Shown: positions 14,620-22,016 of the stretch, one piece after another
How the letters are laid out: each line of letters begins with the position of its first letter
Position numbering within the stretch: the stretch's first letter is position 1
NCBI GenBank assembly: GCA_044227325.1
Contig: JBGAFI010000011.1
Coordinates: 96,100-160,099 of the forward strand
Reading direction: 5' to 3'
Origin: PFJX01 sp044227325
Lineage (GTDB): Bacteria; Pseudomonadota; Gammaproteobacteria; Burkholderiales; Thiobacillaceae
Length of the DNA stretch: 64,000 nucleotides
Made by a program: the position numbers and the translations under genes
Notes under the pieces: model-generated
What the model saw: the letters and a program-made list of their open reading frames with translations, nothing else
Told to the model about the DNA's origin: nothing
The model's database searches: none

Positions 14620-14927
14620 TCCTTCAAATGAAATGTGCGGCGGCTGGTCGATGATTATGGAGGGAGGAGGTAGTTTTAAAATTCATGATCCCTCCTTTTG
14701 GAGTTGCTCAATCGATGGAACCCGGGAACCAGTAATTTATTCGTCACACCGGCGAAAGCCGGGGTTCAGGTTCCAACCTATGCGGGCTGCGGACAATCGC
14801 AAAGATCAACAAACGATTAATTCACAAACCCCAGAGCGGAAAACATTAACATTAACGGTGCGAGCCTGGCCCCTTAATTACTCTTAATTACTCCTTGACG
14901 TGGAAGAGAGTATCTCTCGAAGCGATT
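14620..14927. other. Gene-free stretch left of the cassette array
   Basis: I see no credible gene. It holds a small CCGGC-GAAA-GCCGG hairpin near 14751-14764, short direct repeats (ACATTAACATTAAC and TTAATTACTCTTAATTACTCC near 14845-14893) and the string GCGAGCCTGGCCCCTTAATT. A close variant of that string (GAGCCTGGCCACTTAATT) recurs at about 15420-15437. Such strings resemble short repeats associated with Y1-type (IS200/REP) transposases, but no transposase is present. Confidence 0.5.
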
Positions 14928-14934
14928 GTTAGGC
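14928..14934 (-). other. attC-type core site (GCCTAAC on the minus strand)
   Basis: GTTAGGC on the plus strand overlaps the stop of the 151-residue cassette gene and is followed leftward by TCGCTTCGAGAG-like sequence as in the complete site at 16487-16563. The rest of the attC is not recognisable, so the array seems to be truncated here. Confidence 0.5.
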
Positions 14935-15384
14935 GTTCCCGACACGTAAAACGCCTTTCATGTCATCTGTGATTTTGTAACAGTCATCTCTTATTTCTCG
15001 CATAAGGTCATGACGTGGTTGAACTAAAGGCTTTGCGGCAGAAGGTTCGATTTCTCTTGCTTCCTGCCACTGGTAATTGAGGGAGAGAAGCTTTAATGAT
15101 CTATCGAAAACACTATCCATTCTGGCTGCAATGTCTTTGGAAAAATAGAATTCGCTCAACTCAGCCATTTCTGCAAACTTCCACACCTCTTCTTCTTTGA
15201 TATTGGTGCCTTGGCCAGAGATGTGAACACGAAACCTCGAAAGACCTGAATAGACTTTAAAACGATTCTCATGAAGTGAAATTTCATTTGCTTTCTTGGC
15301 AGCCATTGCTTGCCAGCGAGCGTACAAAGCAGCAAGGATTGCCGCAACGGCCGAGCAAAGAGATATCAGGTTTGGAGTATCCAT
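14929..15384 (-). CDS. Integron-cassette gene: small membrane-anchored unknown protein
   Basis: A 151-residue protein with one N-terminal membrane segment (about 6-22, 'LISLCSAVAAILAALYARW') followed by a helical, charged cytoplasmic part. No family is recognised. GC content is clearly below the surrounding genome. The start lies five bases after a GTTAGGC core (minus strand, 15389-15395), and the TAA stop is part of the next GCCTAAC core (14928-14934). That is the packing expected of a mobile gene cassette. Confidence 0.75.
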   Translation of the reverse strand: MDTPNLISLCSAVAAILAALYARWQAMAAKKANEISLHENRFKVYSGLSRFRVHISGQGTNIKEEEVWKFAEMAELSEFYFSKDIAARMDSVFDRSLKLLSLNYQWQEAREIEPSAAKPLVQPRHDLMREIRDDCYKITDDMKGVLRVGNA

Positions 15385-15734
15385 GAGCGCCTAACAGTTG
15401 ATCGAAAAGCAAATAATTGAGCCTGGCCACTTAATTGGTTGTTTCCAGAGGGAATCACGCCAGGAGGCCGGGCTTGTCCAATAACCGGTTCAGATCGTGG
15501 CTCGCTTCGCGATCACGATCTAACCTTAATCGTTACCGTGAAACAGAAATGCCTCTCAGACAACTACCAACCCTCGCAGCACTTGAGTGCCAGCGAAGGA
15601 TGACCAAAAAAGCAGGCGTAGCGGGCAGCCGACCGTGGCCAAGTGCCACCCCCGTGGACACCTATAGCGTTGGCTGGCTCGCTGCTTGTTTCGTCTTAGG
15701 GGGCGGCTTCAAGAAAGCCATGTCTGGTTAGGCG
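15385..15734. other. Non-coding cassette junction with two attC-type cores
   Basis: GCCTAAC at 15389-15395 and GTTAGGC at 15727-15733 bound about 345 bp without a credible gene. Between them are a GATCGTG...CACGATC palindrome (about 15491-15518) and a GAGCCTGGCCACTTAATT string. The distance exceeds a normal attC (about 60-150 bp), so this may be an attC fused to non-coding cassette DNA. Confidence 0.45.
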
Positions 15735-16265
15735 TCACTTTCGCGCAAGCCTAGCACGCAATGGCAGGCGCTGAGTTCGTTCCCTCAGTTCCTTATCGAG
15801 ATATATCTGAACGCGAACATACCAAAGGTAGAAGCCTAGCGCAGACAGAATCGCGCCCAAAAGAATTCCAAGAGTAGCGGCTAGTCCAAACACTTTGGCG
15901 CGCGCTATCACGACTTCCCGGTCCGCAGCGGCCAGTCGGCGTTCAGGCAGGTCAGAAAAGCTCGGCAGCGGCTTTGAGTTTTTAATTTCTCTGAGTGCCT
16001 TCTGCAGTGCCGCGGAGTCCCCCTTCTGCTCTGCTGCACCGGCCTCATCCAAAAGTTTCAGCATACGCTCTCCATTCTGCCTTATCTTCTCATTGTGAGC
16101 ACTTCCTTGTATTTCCAAATCGAAAATGTATTGCGCGTGCGACTTCTTAAAATCGAAAAGAGACTGGTAGTAGAGAACAGCACTTGCGACCAACACAACC
16201 AGCCCGAAAAGTGCAAGAAACTTGTATAAGTTATCAGTTGGTGGTGCGAGTTTTGTGAGGTCCAT
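15735..16265 (-). CDS. Integron-cassette gene: two-TM unknown protein
   Basis: A 176-residue protein with membrane helices near 17-33 and 128-148. A charged helical or coiled-coil loop of about 90 residues lies between them, probably periplasmic, and a short basic tail (RTQRLPLRARLARK) follows. No family is recognised. The stop is immediately followed by a GCCTAAC core (15727-15733 on the opposite strand). It is the second of three minus-strand cassettes, all encoding small membrane proteins. The true start is probably this ATG, about 20 bases after a GTTAGA-type sequence. Confidence 0.72.
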   Translation of the reverse strand: MDLTKLAPPTDNLYKFLALFGLVVLVASAVLYYQSLFDFKKSHAQYIFDLEIQGSAHNEKIRQNGERMLKLLDEAGAAEQKGDSAALQKALREIKNSKPLPSFSDLPERRLAAADREVVIARAKVFGLAATLGILLGAILSALGFYLWYVRVQIYLDKELRERTQRLPLRARLARK

Positions 16266-16332
16266 AGTGGAGTGTTGTGAGATTGTCTTCTAACGAATGA
16301 CTGCGCGGGCCGTGCGATGTGACGCCTAACGA

Positions 16333-16483
16333 GGCTGTAGAAAAACCCCCACCTTTCGGTTGAGGGGTGAATATAAGGGTACGTGACCCTTCCCCGCACC
16401 GAGATCGTCGATCCTGGGGCATTTTGAGAGGTCGAATTTGATCGGATTTTTCGCATAAACAATTTCGGAGGTTTTTCTACAGC
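16333..16483. mobile_element. MITE-like element in the cassette array
   Basis: A 151-bp segment bounded by terminal inverted repeats GGCTGTAGAAAAACCCCC and GGAGGTTTTTCTACAGC, with no transposase. It sits directly beside an attC half site. CGTT on one side and CGTT(AGGC) on the other could be a short target duplication within the attC core. The transposase family is not identified. Confidence 0.6.
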
Positions 16484-16486
16484 GTC

Positions 16487-16563
16487 AACGTTTCGCTTGA
16501 GGGGCGCGGAGACAACAAGCGCAGCTTGCTGGCGGAGCGTCCCTCTCGAAGCGATTGTTGGGC
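16487..16563 (-). other. attC recombination site
   Basis: On the minus strand a GCCCAAC core is followed by AATCGCTTCGAGAGGGACG, a variable loop, then GCGCCCCTCAAGCGAAACGTT. The two arms pair, except for extra bases in one arm, as in folded attC sites. It follows the stop of the 16567-17205 gene within four bases. The distal core seems interrupted right after CGTT by the MITE-like element. Confidence 0.78.
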
Positions 16564-16566
16564 GTA

Positions 16567-17205
16567 TTACTTCGGGACATAAACCACCCGTAACCAAACA
16601 GCAGCATTGGGGTTGTCAGGCCATCGCCCCTCGCTTACATCCCGCACAATGAGCTCAGTCCCTGCGGGGAGGGTAATTCCGGGTTTGTCATACTCGTCAA
16701 TAATCCCCTTCTTGATAGGGGCAACAAGTTTCTGAGAAGTACCGGTTTTCTTGAAGTCTACGATGTGAATATCGCGGGCAACCTTTAGAGCAATGGTATC
16801 ACCGATTTCAACGAAACGCCTCATGCCTCTTGTTGTTGTATTTTGAACTGATACGTATGGGCCTTCGATGAAGGTCTCTTTGGCGATATTGAAATAACCG
16901 GCAAAGATCCATCCCGTATCTCCGGGAAGTGAAGGCAAACGGTCTTCAGCAAAAGAAGCGACAGAGTCTCCTGGGGTGTGGGTTGAGACATATGTCCACG
17001 AGGCAATGCCAGCCAGCGCTACCGTCCACGCCATGAAGGCCAGAACAATAATGATGTGGTATGCGTGCTGCCTAGTAAGGGTGGGGAATATGTTCTTTGC
17101 AACTATATCGCGGCCAAGATAGAGGAAAGCACCGATAGCAAGACCGGCAGGGGCCGCGATCTGTCCAAATGTTTTCAGTAGATCGAGATCAACACCAATC
17201 GACAT
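16567..17205 (-). CDS. Integron-cassette gene: two-TM protein with periplasmic C-terminal domain
   Basis: About 212 residues. Two membrane helices lie in the first 80 residues ('IAAPAGLAIGAFLYL' and 'IIIVLAFMAWTVALAGIASW'). A beta-rich domain of roughly 130 residues follows, which might be SH3-like in its last part. I choose the ATG at 17205 because AAGGAG lies six to seven bases upstream; an in-frame ATG at 17226 spans the intron-exon boundary. The gene begins within about 20 bases of a reconstructed attC core and ends at an intact attC, making it a textbook cassette. Function unknown. Confidence 0.75.
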   Translation of the reverse strand: MSIGVDLDLLKTFGQIAAPAGLAIGAFLYLGRDIVAKNIFPTLTRQHAYHIIIVLAFMAWTVALAGIASWTYVSTHTPGDSVASFAEDRLPSLPGDTGWIFAGYFNIAKETFIEGPYVSVQNTTTRGMRRFVEIGDTIALKVARDIHIVDFKKTGTSQKLVAPIKKGIIDEYDKPGITLPAGTELIVRDVSEGRWPDNPNAAVWLRVVYVPK

Positions 17206-17225
17206 CAGTGTCTCCTTGACGCCCA

Positions 17226-17985
17226 TTTGGGATAGGGAGAAGCCTCACGGCTCCCCCCTCCCACACCACCGGACGTACGGATCACGTATCCGGCGGTTCG
17301 GCAGATTAAGTCGATGTGCGCAGCATACCGCCCGCCCACACCAACCGGAGCGCCTTTTCCTACCGCGCCGACGCAAGCTTCATCCCAGCCACCAGGCTTG
17401 CGCCCCATGGACTCGCCGGATGCACTGCTTTCGTCCCTTGGCAAGCGACTTCTCCTCTCTTACAAGCCCCTCTCGTGGCGCCGTTCGGGCCTTCAGTGCT
17501 GCACGTTGCGGTCGCGGCTTGTCTGTTCCTCAGCCTTTCGGCATTCGAGTGCCCTAATAGCTTGACCTGTACTTCACCTACTATGCCCTCTGCAGACTCC
17601 TCCACGGTATTCAGCATCCGTTGCCAGATGCCCAGCTTCGATCCTCTGAAGTACCGGAGAGGCCTCCCGGGGTAAGACACGTTACCTTCCTTGCGTAGAC
17701 GCCGGATTTATATCGAAGAGTATCCCTGTGGGACAAAATGCACCCTGTTGCCGCAGATGGAGGACTTCGCGGTCACGTGCCCGCTCGTCCCGAGTGCATC
17801 ACGCCTCATATCCGGTTTTCCCCCCGTAAAGGGGGACCGAGGTGTTCATCGCCCCGCAATTTCGGATTGGACTTCCTTCAGACCCCGCCTCGCGGCGACG
17901 CCCTTGCCCTTCTCCTTGCCTTCGGCTCTGCAATACCTGGCCATCGGACTTTCACCGACGAAGTAACGCGCCATGCCCGGCGCAC
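17226..17985 (-). mobile_element. ORF-less group II intron (probably group IIC) inserted in an attC core
   Basis: On the minus strand the segment starts GTGCGCCGGGCATGG, the expected 5' GTGCG of a group II intron. It ends with a domain V hairpin at 17265-17298 (ACCGCCGGA-TACG-TGAT-CGTA-TCCGGTGGT type pairing, containing the CGC triad found in group IIC) and a G-rich domain VI stem before ...TATCCCAAA(T). At about 760 bp it is too short to carry the usual reverse transcriptase, and I find no RT motifs in any frame; it would need an RT in trans. Joining the flanks gives AACGT|TGGGC, restoring a GTTGGGC attC core. Exact ends are uncertain by one base. Confidence 0.75.
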
Positions 17986-18059
17986 ACGTTTAGCTTGAGG
18001 GGCGCGGAAACAGGCGGCGAAGCCGGCTGTTGGAGCGTCCCACTCGAAGCGCCAGTTAG
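17986..18059 (-). other. attC site split by the group II intron
   Basis: On the minus strand the R'' side starts with CTAAC at 18055-18059, truncated by the IS5-family insertion. Then come TGGCGCTTCGAGTGGGACG, a loop CTCCAACAGCCGGC..., and GCGCCCCTCAAGCTAAACGT. The last core is interrupted by the intron and resumes with TGGGC at 17221-17225. The arms match the site at 16487-16563 closely, so both come from the same integron lineage. Confidence 0.75.
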
Positions 18060-19229
18060 GGAAGCTCTGCGAAACCTACCGGATGCGAGACAATTCAGCC
18101 CATCCCAATCGAGCGTAAAGCGAAGACGATGAAGCAACGCAGCCTGGCCGAGACCGGCTACGAGAGGCGGCCGAAGGCCACCAAACGGCAGCGCTTTCTT
18201 GCCGAGATGGATGCGGTGATTCCCTGGTCTCGTCTGCTGACGGTGGTGGACGCGGCGCAGCCGAAGATGACAGCGCGCGGAGGCCGCCCGTCGTTTTCCG
18301 CCGAAACCATGTTGCGCATCCACTTCATGCAGCAGTGGTTTGCCCTGTCCGACCCCGGCATGGAAGAAGCGTTGCACGACATCCCCGCCATGCGCGCCTT
18401 CGCCGGGTTGGACACCGGGGAAGACCTGATCCCCGACGAGAGTTCCATCCTGCGCTTCCGCCACCGCCTGGAGAAACAGGGCCTGGCCGAACGGCTGCTG
18501 GCCGAGGTCAACGCCCTGCTCACGGAGAAGGGGCTGCTGTTGCGCCAGGGCACCCTCGTCGACGCCACCCTGATCGCCGCCCCCAGTTCCACCAAGAATC
18601 AGCGTGGTGAACGGGATCCCGAGATACGCCAGAGCCAGAAGGGCAACCAGTGGTACTTCGGCATGAAGGCCCACATCGGTGTGGATGCCGAATCGGGGCT
18701 GACCCACACCGTGGTCACCACGGCGGCGAACGTCAACGACGTCACCCAGGCCCACGCCCTGCTGCACGGAGAGGAGACCGACGTGTTTGGGGATGCTGGC
18801 TACCAGGGAGTGGAGAAACGGGAAGAGAACCAGGCCACCCCGGTCACCTGGCATGTCGCCATGAAGCCCGGCAAGCGCAAGGTCTTGCCGAAGACGGCCT
18901 GGGGTGAACTTGCGGAGAAGATTGAACATGCCAAGGCCAGCATCCGCGCCAAGGGCGAACACCCGTTCCGCATCGTCAAGCGTCAGTTCGGCTACCTGAA
19001 GACCCGCTACCGGGGTCTGATGAAGAACACCGGGCAGATCGTCACTCTGTTTGCGCTGGCCAATCTGTTCCAGGCGCGGCATCTCTTGTTGGGACTCATG
19101 GGAGGGGTGCGTCCATGAAGCGCGGGAGGGCCGGATATCGGCCCGAATCCGGGCGATTGCAACCGGAGATTGCGCATTTATTGTGCAATCCCGGAACCCG
19201 AACATGCCCGTATGATTCGACAACGGCGG
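18060..19229 (+). mobile_element. IS5-family insertion sequence, right end lost
   Basis: The left end GGAAGCTCTGCGAAACC begins right after TTAG, matching the GGAAG... ends and YTAR-type targets of IS5-group elements. It lies in the core of the attC at 17986-18059. Downstream of the transposase, no matching right inverted repeat is found before the IS30-family element begins at about 19230, nor after it. The right tip was therefore deleted when or after the second IS arrived. Confidence 0.8.
18129..19118 (+). CDS. IS5-family transposase
   Basis: A 329-residue DDE transposase. The N-terminal DUF772-like domain reads 'AETMLRIHFMQQWF' and 'PDESSILRFRHRLE'. Catalytic residues appear in 'LVDATLIAAP' (first Asp), 'VFGDAGYQG' (second Asp) and 'EHPFRIVKRQFG' (Glu of the Y-R-E block). 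The length is normal for IS5 and the frame is intact, so the enzyme could be active. Without a right inverted repeat this copy should not mobilise itself. Confidence 0.95.
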   Translation: MKQRSLAETGYERRPKATKRQRFLAEMDAVIPWSRLLTVVDAAQPKMTARGGRPSFSAETMLRIHFMQQWFALSDPGMEEALHDIPAMRAFAGLDTGEDLIPDESSILRFRHRLEKQGLAERLLAEVNALLTEKGLLLRQGTLVDATLIAAPSSTKNQRGERDPEIRQSQKGNQWYFGMKAHIGVDAESGLTHTVVTTAANVNDVTQAHALLHGEETDVFGDAGYQGVEKREENQATPVTWHVAMKPGKRKVLPKTAWGELAEKIEHAKASIRAKGEHPFRIVKRQFGYLKTRYRGLMKNTGQIVTLFALANLFQARHLLLGLMGGVRP

Positions 19230-20313
19230 TTTCAAGTACCAAGTGCAACAGTCGAAGAAAACGAATTGGAATCAGGCTGTTGAGCCTTGATGAGCAATTT
19301 GGCGTAGACCTCCAGGGGAGAGCGGAAGCCATGGATTTTGCGAGGCCTGGAATTGAGCTTGAAGGCGATAGCATCCAAGTCGTCCTGGGTGAAGCCGGAC
19401 AAGTCCGTGCCCTTGGGCAGGTACTGGCGCAACAGGCCGTTGGTGTTCTCGTTCGAGCCGCGTTGCCAGGGACTGTGGGGGTCGGCGAAGTAGACCTTGA
19501 CCCCGGTGCGTTCAGTCAAAGCCTGGTGCCGGCTCATTTCCTTCCCTTGGTCGTAGGTCAGCGTCTTGCGCATGGGCTCATGCACCCGGTTGAGCGCCTC
19601 GGTGAAGCCTTCCAAGGCGGCCTGGGCCGTGCTGCCCGCCATGCGCGCGAGCATGACCAGGCGGCTGGAACGCTCGACCAGCGTGCCCACGGCGGAGCGG
19701 TTGGCCGCCCCCTTGATCAGGTCGCCCTCCCAGTGTCCGGGCACCAGGCGGTCCTCGATTTCGTCGGGACGGGCGTGCAGGCTGGTCATGTCGGCAATCT
19801 GGCCGCGCCGGTCCTCGCCGCGCGAGCGCGGACGGCGCCCACCCCGGCCTTGCCGCAGGCAGGCGATCAATTCGGCGCGCAACTCCCCGCGTGGCATCAC
19901 GTACAGGGCGTTGTAGATGGTTTCGTGGGAAACGGTACGCTCGCGATCTTCAGGCCAGACCCGTTTGAGTGTGCCCGCGATCTGCTCGGGCGACCAGCCT
20001 TCTCGAAGGTAATGTTCCACCACGCCAAACAGCACCGTGTGCGGCGCCAGCTTGGGCGCGCGACGCGGCTTGAAACGCAGCCTCCTTGCCCGCAGACCCG
20101 CTTGCCGGGCGTCATATGCACCCGCCTCCCCCGCGTTGCGGGCCAGCTCCCGACCGATCGTCGACGGCGCGCGATGCAGCTTGCGGGCCATGGCCCGCAA
20201 GCTGCATCCCTCACCCTTCATCAGCATCATCGTCGCTCGCTCTTCCATACTCAGTTGTTCGTAATCGTTTCCCATCGCAACACCTTACCAAGGTGTTGCA
20301 CTTGATTATTGAG
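19230..20313 (-). mobile_element. IS30-family insertion sequence
   Basis: About 1.08 kb with imperfect terminal inverted repeats around TACCAAGTGCAACA (left, ending about 19250) and TAATCAAGTGCAACA (right, about 20294-20310). It carries one complete transposase gene. It abuts the truncated IS5-family element on the left and is followed by the AT-rich lipoprotein gene on the right. No clear target duplication is visible. Confidence 0.82.
19232..20275 (-). CDS. IS30-family transposase
   Basis: A 347-residue transposase. An N-terminal helix-turn-helix reads 'EERATMMLMKGEGCSLRAMARKL' with 'APSTIGREL', and a DDE core carries 'GHWEGDLIKG', 'TYDQGKEM' and 'RGSNENTNGLLRQY'. All three acidic residues are present. 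The stop overlaps the left inverted repeat, as is common in this family. The frame is intact and the element appears potentially mobile. Confidence 0.96.
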   Translation of the reverse strand: MGNDYEQLSMEERATMMLMKGEGCSLRAMARKLHRAPSTIGRELARNAGEAGAYDARQAGLRARRLRFKPRRAPKLAPHTVLFGVVEHYLREGWSPEQIAGTLKRVWPEDRERTVSHETIYNALYVMPRGELRAELIACLRQGRGGRRPRSRGEDRRGQIADMTSLHARPDEIEDRLVPGHWEGDLIKGAANRSAVGTLVERSSRLVMLARMAGSTAQAALEGFTEALNRVHEPMRKTLTYDQGKEMSRHQALTERTGVKVYFADPHSPWQRGSNENTNGLLRQYLPKGTDLSGFTQDDLDAIAFKLNSRPRKIHGFRSPLEVYAKLLIKAQQPDSNSFSSTVALGT

Positions 20314-20370
20314 CCGGCCCACTGATTGCATCTGGCAATTGCGAATACTTTGCCAAATACCGGTGTTGAC

Positions 20371-21474
20371 TCATTGCGAAGGCGTGGAGTCTTTGGGGGT
20401 TGGCTGCAATTTAGTATATTCCTTTTGCAGGTTGTCATACTCACCACTTAATGCGTCCTCTTTGATGCGTATCTTTCTTTGAAGAGAAACAACAAAAGCA
20501 CTATCTTGATACTGAGGCGGGCGATCTAGATAGATTGACAGTTGTGTGCGCAAATCATCTAGGTCTTGTTTAATCTGATCTATGGCCTTAAGTGACTTCT
20601 TTACATTTTCATTGTTCTTAAAAGTTTCTGCCTGAGTCTGGATTTGTTTTTGCTCAGGGGTCAACGTACCTATTTGCCCAGCAATTTGCTGTTGTTGCTG
20701 TCTGATGTTTTCAACGGAAATCTTTGCGTTCACGGCCTCGCTTGCAACTTCAAGCCCTGTAATCATGTTACAGGAGCCATGATAGGCAATTGCATCTTTT
20801 ATACCCATTTCAAGAGTGTAGTCGGCTAGCGGTCTTTTTTTATTTTCCTCAATTAAAATAAGTAACTGGCTCCTTCTGACTCGTATTCCAGGAGAAAGCA
20901 CGTGAATGGCAAAGTTAGAAAAAAAAGATTCTTTGAACTTCGCATCCACGCCGCTAACAATTCCAGCTGTGCCAGATAGTGTTCTGGCAGCATTCTCGCC
21001 TGACACGATAGAACCTGCGCCAGCCAATAGTGTTGTTAAAGACCCAAATGTGAATCCTTGTTGAGCAGATGCCCCTTGTAAGTTGGTTATGTACTCATTA
21101 CAGCTTTGGTCAGATGCAGCGAGAAGACGATCAATAACTCTATTGCGCTTTAATTGATATATAGCATTGAGGTTTAAGCTGGGTTCTCGCTCGCGTTTGT
21201 ATTCGGAATAAAAGGAAGCGAAAGCGCACTCAAGATTGCCCTTGGTCTTATTGTTATCTGTTGCCGCTTTATTGTCAGGATATCTTTTGTATTCTTTCAA
21301 ATAACAGTCATCGGCATTTGACTCGGAAATTAGGGCTTCGAATAGATCAACCCTCAATGATCCATCATCACCAGATAGAACAGTTTTTGCCTTTGAATAA
21401 TCGTCGGGTCCTCTAAATAAAGTGCAACCGGTCAGTAACCCTAGAAGTAATACATATGTAGCAAATTTCAACAT
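20371..21474 (-). CDS. AT-rich predicted lipoprotein of unknown function
   Basis: About 367 residues from the ATG at 21474, chosen because GGGGGTAAC precedes it; an upstream in-frame start at 21498 would add eight residues before the signal peptide. The signal peptide ends with the lipobox LLTGC. After a Cys-containing N-terminal half there is a Gly/Ala stretch ('GSLTTLLAGAGSIVSGENAARTLSG', about 145-175) and a long coiled coil with 'QQQQQIAGQIGTLTPEQ' (about 255-340). No family is recognised. Base composition is far more AT-rich than the genome, and it borders IS elements, so recent transfer is likely. Confidence 0.7.
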   Translation of the reverse strand: MLKFATYVLLLGLLTGCTLFRGPDDYSKAKTVLSGDDGSLRVDLFEALISESNADDCYLKEYKRYPDNKAATDNNKTKGNLECAFASFYSEYKREREPSLNLNAIYQLKRNRVIDRLLAASDQSCNEYITNLQGASAQQGFTFGSLTTLLAGAGSIVSGENAARTLSGTAGIVSGVDAKFKESFFSNFAIHVLSPGIRVRRSQLLILIEENKKRPLADYTLEMGIKDAIAYHGSCNMITGLEVASEAVNAKISVENIRQQQQQIAGQIGTLTPEQKQIQTQAETFKNNENVKKSLKAIDQIKQDLDDLRTQLSIYLDRPPQYQDSAFVVSLQRKIRIKEDALSGEYDNLQKEYTKLQPTPKDSTPSQ

Positions 21475-21644
21475 TTTGTTACCCCCTAAATAAATCACCC
21501 CTTCAACTAAATCAATCGCACATCGTAAATCAGCATAGGCCTATGATGTCTACCAGGCTGGTGAGAAACTCCCCGCGCCTTATTTGGCGAGGGATTCCGG
21601 GCATAATTGGGTCTGGAAAGCGACCCTAAATTGGTGGACCCCCG

Positions 21645-21716
21645 ATGCGCGGTCAGGAAAAACGACAAAACGGCCTGTTCAGCTACGTCAGCCTGGAGGA
21701 TCGAGTGCTCCGAGCC
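21645..21716 (+). pseudogene. Scrap of a transposase N-terminus
   Basis: The peptide MRGQEKRQNGLFSYVSLEDR matches the start of a common IS transposase group whose members begin MRG...FSYVSLEDRVP. After about 24 residues the similarity stops and the frame runs into unrelated sequence. It marks another erased IS in this island. Confidence 0.6.
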
Positions 21717-21855
21717 CCCCCCGCTTCGCACCCTTCGGGTTCTGGTAAACGGCATCCTGGCCAGGAAATCAAAGGGGCCAGGGTCGCAAGGTCGATCCGC
21801 TGCCCACTGACCATCCCGCAACTCCTCGAATAACCCGACAGGACATCCCTGAAGT

Positions 21856-21981
21856 CCGACACCGACTCCCCGAGCCCCGACGCCGACTTTCCGAGCCCCG
21901 GCGTCGACTTTCCGAGACCCGACACCGACTTTCCGAGACCTGACACCGGCTCTCCGAGACCCGGCGTCGGGTCTTCGAACC
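21856..21981. repeat. Six 21-bp tandem repeats
   Basis: Six units of 21 bp with consensus CCGACACCGACTTTCCGAGAC. They lie in a 540-bp stretch between the lipoprotein gene and the 22017 gene; apart from the transposase scrap I see no gene there. The 7-codon period gives an open minus-strand frame rich in V-G-S-R-K, but nothing indicates that it is translated. Confidence 0.9.
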
Positions 21982-22016
21982 CCGGGCAGTGCCTGGCGCA
22001 TGCCGGGGGGCCCGCT

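Noticed and set aside
15435..15731. Plus-strand 98-codon frame between two cassettes
   Set aside because: It is antisense to the cassette direction, low in complexity, and covers the attC-like cores and a palindrome.
17360..17680. Minus-strand 106-codon frame inside the intron as a maturase remnant
   Set aside because: No reverse transcriptase, maturase or HNH motif can be read in it.
17216..18132. Plus-strand open frames over the group II intron
   Set aside because: They overlap one another in several frames, lack start signals and run antisense to a structured intron RNA.
21507..22001. Minus-strand open frame with VGSRKVG repeats
   Set aside because: It arises from the 21-bp DNA repeat and runs into the transposase scrap; no ribosome site and no homology that I can see.
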